DNA of 64,000 nt from Crocinitomicaceae bacterium (GTDB lineage Bacteria; Bacteroidota; Bacteroidia; Flavobacteriales_D; Crocinitomicaceae), in NCBI GenBank assembly GCA_021325675.1, contig JAJTCM010000003.1, positions 310,001-374,000 on the forward strand, in the 5' to 3' direction. The translations under genes and the position numbers were made by a program. Position 1 is the stretch's first letter. Every line of letters begins with the position of its first letter. The notes under the pieces are model-generated. The model was given only the letters and a program-made list of their open reading frames with translations, was not told where the DNA came from and did not search any database. Below are positions 59,569-64,000 of this stretch, in pieces.

Positions 59569-60267
59569 TTATTCTCTCTCAAAAACTTCAGCTATATAAG
59601 AAGCTATTGTTCCAGGCCCAACCTGGTCGATCGGGTGAAGTACACCGGGCAGCTCAACAAAGCGGGAATCAGGCAATAATTCCGCTAAAAGCAAGCTTTC
59701 TTCCCGGCCCACCATCCTGTCTTTATCTCCCCAGCCAACAATTACTTCGCTGCTTACTTTCCGCAAATCAGCGTGGGCAATTGTTTCGCCATTTCCCATG
59801 CGCAGCATCATCTCCGCCGTTTTGCGCACAAGATCTTTCCAGTCTTTGGAAGCATGTTCCTGTTCCAGTTTTTGGGCAAAGGCCGGTACTTTTTCTTCGA
59901 TCACCTCCGGAACGAGCATTCCTGCTTCTTTTTTGGCTGATTCCGGGTTCCAGTCGAATTTCGTGCCCAGGGTCACAATTTTGCCCACCAGTTCCGGGTT
60001 CTGAACAGCCAGGTTTAAGGCAACATAACCGCCCATGCTGTAGCCGAATATGTTCACTGCTTTCAATCCGTTTTCAATTATAAAAGCGCGGACATTCTCC
60101 GTAAACAAAGCGATGGAGAATTGTTCTGCTTCGTTTCCGGAACCGTGGCCGTCGAAATCCAGTTCGAAGATTTCAAATTCGGTTTCCAAGAGCGGTTTAA
60201 GCGCTGAAAATTGCTTTGTGCTGCCGAGGGCACCGTGGAGGAGGAGGATGGGGGGATTTCGTTTCAT
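59569..60267 (-). CDS. Alpha/beta hydrolase
   Basis: 232 residues. 'PPILLLHGALGSTKQF' carries the oxyanion HG motif, 'VNIFGYSMGGYVALNLAV' the nucleophile elbow G-x-S-x-G (Ser), and the C-terminal 'GVLHPIDQVGP' the catalytic His. Similar to hydrolases of the MenH/esterase group. Substrate unknown. Single gene, minus strand. Confidence 0.92.
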   Translation of the reverse strand: MKRNPPILLLHGALGSTKQFSALKPLLETEFEIFELDFDGHGSGNEAEQFSIALFTENVRAFIIENGLKAVNIFGYSMGGYVALNLAVQNPELVGKIVTLGTKFDWNPESAKKEAGMLVPEVIEEKVPAFAQKLEQEHASKDWKDLVRKTAEMMLRMGNGETIAHADLRKVSSEVIVGWGDKDRMVGREESLLLAELLPDSRFVELPGVLHPIDQVGPGTIASYIAEVFERE

Positions 60268-60338
60268 ATTCTAGTCTTTGCTGATTTTTAGTTTTACCAA
60301 CTGATTTATTAACTTCTTGAGTGTGACTTTCAAGCCTG

Positions 60339-60374
60339 AATTTTAATTATGGCAAATTCGCCATAATTAAAATT
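60339..60374. repeat. Perfect 15-bp hairpin
   Basis: AATTTTAATTATGGC (60339-60353), loop AAATTC, then the perfect complement GCCATAATTAAAATT (60360-60374). It lies between the alpha/beta hydrolase and the cassette-like locus. No T-run follows beyond the stem, so it could be a weak terminator or a protein-binding palindrome. Confidence 0.7.
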
Positions 60375-60479
60375 TGGATTATAAACTGTTTCCCAATTCC
60401 AAGATATTCAACTGTATTTCGGAGCCAATCAGGATAGTTCTATTTTACTCGTTTCCATAATTCGTCTTTAATAATGACC

Positions 60480-60543
60480 GCTAACGGTTTGGCGCTTGTC
60501 GCCGTTTCTGTGTTGCGCCCGCGGCAGAAAAATGGAGCTAAGC
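60480..60543 (-). repeat. attC-like site after the PIN-like gene
   Basis: On the minus strand it opens with GCTTAGC and closes with GTTAGC. The GC-rich inside (TTGGCGCTTGTCGCCG against TTGCGCCCGCGGCAG) pairs imperfectly to give a bulged hairpin of about 64 bp. GC content is far above the flanking AT-rich DNA. It lies 13 bp after the stop of the PIN gene. More degenerate than the sites at 19148-19226 and 19693-19787. Confidence 0.5.
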
Positions 60544-60556
60544 GTACCCCCGGTAT

Positions 60557-61702
60557 TTATATCTCAATATGCTGAACGTTTTCAGTTAGTTCATTTTCAT
60601 TCTCCCAAGCCAATTCAATATCATTTTTTTCTGATCTTGATGGTTGTTTTAGCCAGTGCACTCTTAAGCTCCCTTTGTGATCGTGTAATTCATCAAAATT
60701 TACAATCTCGTTTTTATCTGAATATGAGTTTAATACTCTTTTTAATCTTTCAATTCTCCAAGGCTCTTCATCACCTCTATTCGCTGAAAGTTCGACATCA
60801 AATACTTTATGTGTTCTTGTTAAATAAAGATCTTTTATTAAGCTGTTTTGAATCCATTTATTAACTTCCAAGAGTGTATCTTTTTCAACCTTATTTTTGT
60901 TCTTTTCTAAAAACTGAGAAGAAGTATACATCCAAAAACTTAAGTTGTTTATCTCTTTAAACTCTTCAATGAGCTCAACTCTTGGCAGAATAGGATTATT
61001 ATTTTTATCTAAATGCCACCAATCTTCTTTTAAATCATCCATAATAAAGACAATTGGTTTATTTGAAGAAATGGATTTATCAATAATCTGTTTCCATATA
61101 ATTAGGTCACCATATTTTGCAAATCCTTTTTTTTCATGTTCATCTTTGTAACCTGGAGGAATTGAGTTGCGATAACGAAATTCTCCCTCTTTGATTATGT
61201 CAATAGTTTTTGAATATGGGTATTCATCTCCGATTTGAAAATTTTCATTAAAAAATTTAAGAATACTATCATTCGAACTGAAAGTGGACAGCTCTTCTTT
61301 TTTAGTTTTAATTATTTCAGTTAATGTAATCTTAAAATCATGTATATTTTTTCCAAAAGTCGATATGATACTTGATTCAATGAAAGGATGTTTGTCTTTA
61401 GATTTGGTTTTATTTTTTATTTGTTCAAATTGAGCTTCAATGTTCTTTAAACTATTAGACAATTCATCATATTTTAAAATTGTAGCTCTAATGGGTTTGG
61501 ATTTATTTTTTAGAAATTCAAAATGGACATTGAATGGAATCCATTTATCATTTTCAAATGATTTAATTAATTTAAAAATATCCTCTCTTGAATTTGCTGA
61601 ATATTCATAAAGATTTAGAATTGATGAAGCGTCAAATACGATTATAGCTTCCTTCCACAATTTGCTTTCATCTTTATCATTTATTCCAAATCTATTATTC
61701 AT
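60557..61702 (-). CDS. PIN-like domain protein (PIN_8/DUF4935 type), cassette-like
   Basis: About 381 residues from ATG 61702 (MNNRFGINDKDESKLWKEAI); the frame extends 54 codons upstream, but this start has a GGAAGA box and lies 23 bp inside the GTTAGC junction. The PIN-like nuclease fold is suggested by 'AIIVFDASSILNLYEY' (first acidic residue) and the C-terminal 'YGDLIIWKQIIDKSISS' and 'KPIVFIMDDLKEDWWH'. The family is often found in defence or toxin-like contexts. The gene is AT-rich and stands alone between a junction sequence and an attC-like site. RNase activity is inferred from the fold. Confidence 0.82.
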   Translation of the reverse strand: MNNRFGINDKDESKLWKEAIIVFDASSILNLYEYSANSREDIFKLIKSFENDKWIPFNVHFEFLKNKSKPIRATILKYDELSNSLKNIEAQFEQIKNKTKSKDKHPFIESSIISTFGKNIHDFKITLTEIIKTKKEELSTFSSNDSILKFFNENFQIGDEYPYSKTIDIIKEGEFRYRNSIPPGYKDEHEKKGFAKYGDLIIWKQIIDKSISSNKPIVFIMDDLKEDWWHLDKNNNPILPRVELIEEFKEINNLSFWMYTSSQFLEKNKNKVEKDTLLEVNKWIQNSLIKDLYLTRTHKVFDVELSANRGDEEPWRIERLKRVLNSYSDKNEIVNFDELHDHKGSLRVHWLKQPSRSEKNDIELAWENENELTENVQHIEI

Positions 61703-61724
61703 AGTTCTTCCGTTTATATTCGGT

Positions 61725-61750
61725 GCTAACTTATTTATTGACGAATATAT
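61725..61750 (-). other. Cassette junction with core GTTAGC, second copy
   Basis: The plus strand reads GCTAACTTATTTATTGACGA, matching 20701-20726 with two differences in the first 21 bases. On the minus strand this is the GTTAGC core followed by the PIN-like gene. Upstream (61751-61990) is AT-rich DNA without a recognisable gene. Confidence 0.5.
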
Positions 61751-62000
61751 ACATTTTATCCATGATTCAAAAACACTATTACAACCACGTGATTTTAGGT
61801 GCTTTTCAATGCAATCATATTCGCATTTCAAATATCTCAAAAGGTAAAGATATTCGCTTAACATCTTTTACCGGTCTCAAGGAGTAAAATTCTCCATTCT
61901 TCAATTAATATTAAAAAAATGTTAATAATTCATCGTCTTTAGTTGATAACTCAACGAATTTAAAACTTTATTGCTGCCAAATCCTACTAAATTTAGCACT

Positions 62001-62035
62001 TTTTGTCGGAGCAGCGAAAATACGTCGTATCTTTG
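62001..62035 (+). promoter_or_regulatory. Promoter of the DEAD-box helicase gene with short leader hairpin
   Basis: TTTTG (62001-62005) and TATCTTTG (62028-62035) match the Bacteroidetes consensus with a 22-bp spacer. The leader of about 45 nt contains a hairpin CTTACC (62042-62047) / GGTAAG (62053-62058). Confidence 0.7.
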
Positions 62036-62083
62036 CAGCCGCTTACCATGGGGGTAAGTCGAATTTTTATTTTATTATTATAT

Positions 62084-63973
62084 ATGACCTTTAGCGAATT
62101 AGGGCTGAGGGGTGAGGTACTGAAGTCGATTAACGATTTAGGGTTTGATGTACCAACTCCTATCCAACAAAAGGCAATTCCGCACTTGTTACAAAGTGAA
62201 AGTGATTTTGTTGGTTTAGCGCAAACAGGAACGGGAAAAACGGCAGCATTCGGATTGCCGTTAGTGAACAATGTGAAACCAGGAATCAATCAACCACAAG
62301 GATTGATTATTTGCCCGACAAGAGAACTTTGTCTGCAAATCACCAAAGACCTGGAAAATTACTCCAAATACGATAAGGCAACTTCTATCGTAGCAGTGTA
62401 CGGAGGATCAGATATCAGAAGACAAATGACACAAGTAAAGAGCGCGACGATTATCGTTGCTACTCCCGGTCGTTTGAATGATTTGATCAATCGCCGTGCT
62501 GTCAATTTAAGTGAAGTTGAGTGTGTAGTGCTGGATGAAGCAGACGAAATGCTAAACATGGGGTTCAAGGAAGACATTGACACCATTTTGGAAAAAACGC
62601 CTGAGCACAAAAACGTTTGGTTGTTTTCTGCAACAATGCCCAAAGAAGTGGCTGCGATTGCAAAAAACTATATGGAAAACCCGCTGGAAGTATCCATCGG
62701 CCATAAAAACCAGGGCAATGAGAACATCGAGCACATTTACTATTCTGTAAAAGAAACAAACCGTTATTCAGCGCTCAAGCGTTTGATTGACGTCAATCCC
62801 GATATTTTTGGAGTTGTTTTTTGCAGAACAAGGCAAGAAACGCAATCTGTGGCTGAGAAGCTGAGCAAGGACGGTTACAATGCCGAGCCTTTGCACGGTG
62901 ACTTATCACAGGCACAGCGTGATAACGTTATGAAACGTTTCCGCGACAAAACTTTGCAGCTTTTAGTTGCAACGGACGTTGCCGCACGTGGAATCGATGT
63001 AGATTCTATTTCCCACGTGATCAACTACAATTTACCGGATGATATCGAAAACTATACGCACCGTTCAGGTCGTACAGCCCGCGCCGGTAAAAAAGGACAA
63101 TCCATTGTTCTGATCAACACGAGAGAAAATTTCAAGATCAGGGCAATTGAAAAACAGATCAACACCACGTTCATCGTTGGCAAGATCCCTAGTCCGGAAG
63201 AGATTTGCTCTATCCAGCTGACAAGCCTGATCAGCAAGATCAAGGAAACAGATGTAAAAGAAGACAAAATCGAGAAATTCATGATCTCCATTATGTCCGA
63301 CTTCGCTGACCTTTCCAAAGAAGAAGTGATCAAGAAATTCATTTCAGCTGAATTCAACCGTTTCATCGAGTATTACGAACGTGCCGGCGACCTGAATGCA
63401 GATTCAGACCGTAAGGACCGTGGCGAGCGCGCTGAAAGGGGCGAACGATCAGATCGTTTTGAAAGAAGCGACCGCGGTGACAGACGTGACCGTAACGACG
63501 AAAACAAGACACGTTTCTTCGTGAGCCTTGGAAAACGCGACGGTTTGAACCCGGGCGGATTGCTGCGCGTGATCTGTGACGAAACAGGCCTGACATCTTC
63601 CAACATCGGTAAGATCGATATCCTGCCTTCGTTCTCTTTCTTTGAAGCAGACGATGCGCATGCACAAAACATCCTGAACAAGCTGAACGGCGCCGATTAC
63701 GAAGGCAATACCGTAAGCATCGAGATCACCAAGAAAAAAGCCGAGCCGAGAGGCGGTAACAGCGGGGGCAGAAGCTTCAGCGGAAACAAAGGCGGTTTTG
63801 GCGGCGGTAACCGTGACAGAAGCTACGGAGGTGGCGGCGGAAGCCGTTCCGAAGGCGGTTTCAGAAGCGGCGGTGGGTTCAAAAGCGGGGGCGATCGCAA
63901 GAGCGGTTCCGGTGGAGGATTCAAGAAATCAGGCGGTTTTAATTCAGACAGAAGTTATAAAAAGAGTTATTAA
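62084..63973 (+). CDS. DEAD-box RNA helicase (DeaD/CsdA-like) with RGG-type tail
   Basis: 629 residues from ATG 62084 (MTFSELGLRGEVLKSINDLG); the 27 codons upstream overlap the promoter and are not coding. Q motif 'PTPIQQKAI', motif I 'AQTGTGKTAAF', motif II VLDEADEML, motif III 'FSATMP', motif V 'LVATDVAARGID' and motif VI 'HRSGRTARAGK' are complete. A DbpA-type RNA-binding domain (about 490-575, 'FVSLGKRDGLNPGGLLRVI') follows, then a Gly/Arg/Ser-rich tail. An Arg/Asp/Glu-rich run ('RGERAERGERSDRFERSDRG') precedes the RNA-binding domain. It acts in ribosome assembly and cold-shock RNA remodelling. Confidence 0.96.
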   Translation: MTFSELGLRGEVLKSINDLGFDVPTPIQQKAIPHLLQSESDFVGLAQTGTGKTAAFGLPLVNNVKPGINQPQGLIICPTRELCLQITKDLENYSKYDKATSIVAVYGGSDIRRQMTQVKSATIIVATPGRLNDLINRRAVNLSEVECVVLDEADEMLNMGFKEDIDTILEKTPEHKNVWLFSATMPKEVAAIAKNYMENPLEVSIGHKNQGNENIEHIYYSVKETNRYSALKRLIDVNPDIFGVVFCRTRQETQSVAEKLSKDGYNAEPLHGDLSQAQRDNVMKRFRDKTLQLLVATDVAARGIDVDSISHVINYNLPDDIENYTHRSGRTARAGKKGQSIVLINTRENFKIRAIEKQINTTFIVGKIPSPEEICSIQLTSLISKIKETDVKEDKIEKFMISIMSDFADLSKEEVIKKFISAEFNRFIEYYERAGDLNADSDRKDRGERAERGERSDRFERSDRGDRRDRNDENKTRFFVSLGKRDGLNPGGLLRVICDETGLTSSNIGKIDILPSFSFFEADDAHAQNILNKLNGADYEGNTVSIEITKKKAEPRGGNSGGRSFSGNKGGFGGGNRDRSYGGGGGSRSEGGFRSGGGFKSGGDRKSGSGGGFKKSGGFNSDRSYKKSY

Positions 63974-64000
63974 GATTGGTGGATTGGTGGGAGCGCCTTA

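Noticed and set aside
61703-61864. 54-codon N-terminal extension of the PIN-like protein
   Set aside because: It crosses the cassette junction GTTAGC and has no resemblance to the PIN family; the start at 61702 has a purine-rich box and places the domain near the N-terminus.
62042-62058. Leader hairpin considered as a riboswitch
   Set aside because: At 6 bp with a tiny loop and no further conserved structure it is too small for any known riboswitch class.
1-64000. Insertion sequences or prophage genes
   Set aside because: No transposase, integrase, capsid, portal or terminase-like protein is encoded in any frame that I could support.

Overview
The window looks like the chromosome of a free-living member of the Bacteroidetes, most likely Flavobacteriales. 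The evidence is moderate AT richness, promoters of the TTTG / TAnnTTTG type, weak ribosome binding sites, a lipoprotein-type LptC, a DUF5686/carboxypeptidase-regulatory outer-membrane protein, FISUMP and SUMF1 domain proteins, and type III pantothenate kinase next to an outer-membrane barrel and lptC. A Crocinitomicaceae/Fluviicola-like host would fit, but that is only an inference from gene content.

Left end (1-6.4 kb): a five-gene minus-strand operon with overlapping reading frames. It encodes a MoxR AAA+ ATPase, a vWA/beta-propeller protein ending in a domain like the C-terminal domain of ribosomal protein L7/L12, two small companion proteins and a TPR-repeat protein cut by the window edge. 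This is the architecture of the MoxR-vWA-beta-propeller ternary systems, proposed from comparative genomics to be NTP-dependent biological conflict systems. Two unknown genes follow, one of them frameshifted.

Defence island (8.6-18.5 kb, plus strand): a type I restriction-modification locus with extra genes. The order is hsdM, hsdS, an abortive-infection-like HEPN-type protein that carries a copy of the HsdR C-terminal domain, an unknown protein, a fossil of an hsdR 5' end, a promoter plus a structured small RNA with its own terminator directly before an AbiF/Abi_2 HEPN gene, hsdR, and a GIY-YIG/DUF4357 protein. The RNA-AbiF pair matches the recently described AbiF RNA-antitoxin arrangement.

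Cassette region (18.7-21.0 kb, minus strand): three small genes separated by attC-like imperfect palindromes, next to a tRNA-Arg(CCT). A second, single-gene cassette-like locus (PIN-like gene, 60.5-61.7 kb) shares a closely similar junction sequence. No integrase is present.

Core region (21.3-41.7 kb): KirBac-type channel, DksA-like regulator, lspA and lgt (with a GxxExxY gene between them), accA, ispE, a FISUMP lipoprotein, 3-hydroxybutyryl-CoA dehydrogenase, a GH25 lysozyme, a MutS2 without Smr domain, lptC, an outer-membrane barrel, coaX, an ABC exporter, tadA, a DUF5686 protein and an orphan PaaC-like protein.

Signalling block (43.5-51.4 kb): cheR, cheB, a CHASE3-GAF hybrid kinase with three receiver domains, a REC-kinase, DUF1801 and a GAF kinase, all on the minus strand. 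No chemoreceptor, cheA or cheW is present, so this is a CheB/CheR-linked phosphorelay rather than a chemotaxis operon.

Right end (51.8-64 kb): small stress- and envelope-type genes (cupin, two SRPBCC proteins, lipoproteins, methyltransferase, DUF6624), a TetR regulator with two matching operators that also controls a thioesterase, a cytochrome c, an alpha/beta hydrolase, the PIN cassette and a DEAD-box helicase. Gene-free gaps carry several families of palindromic intergenic repeats.
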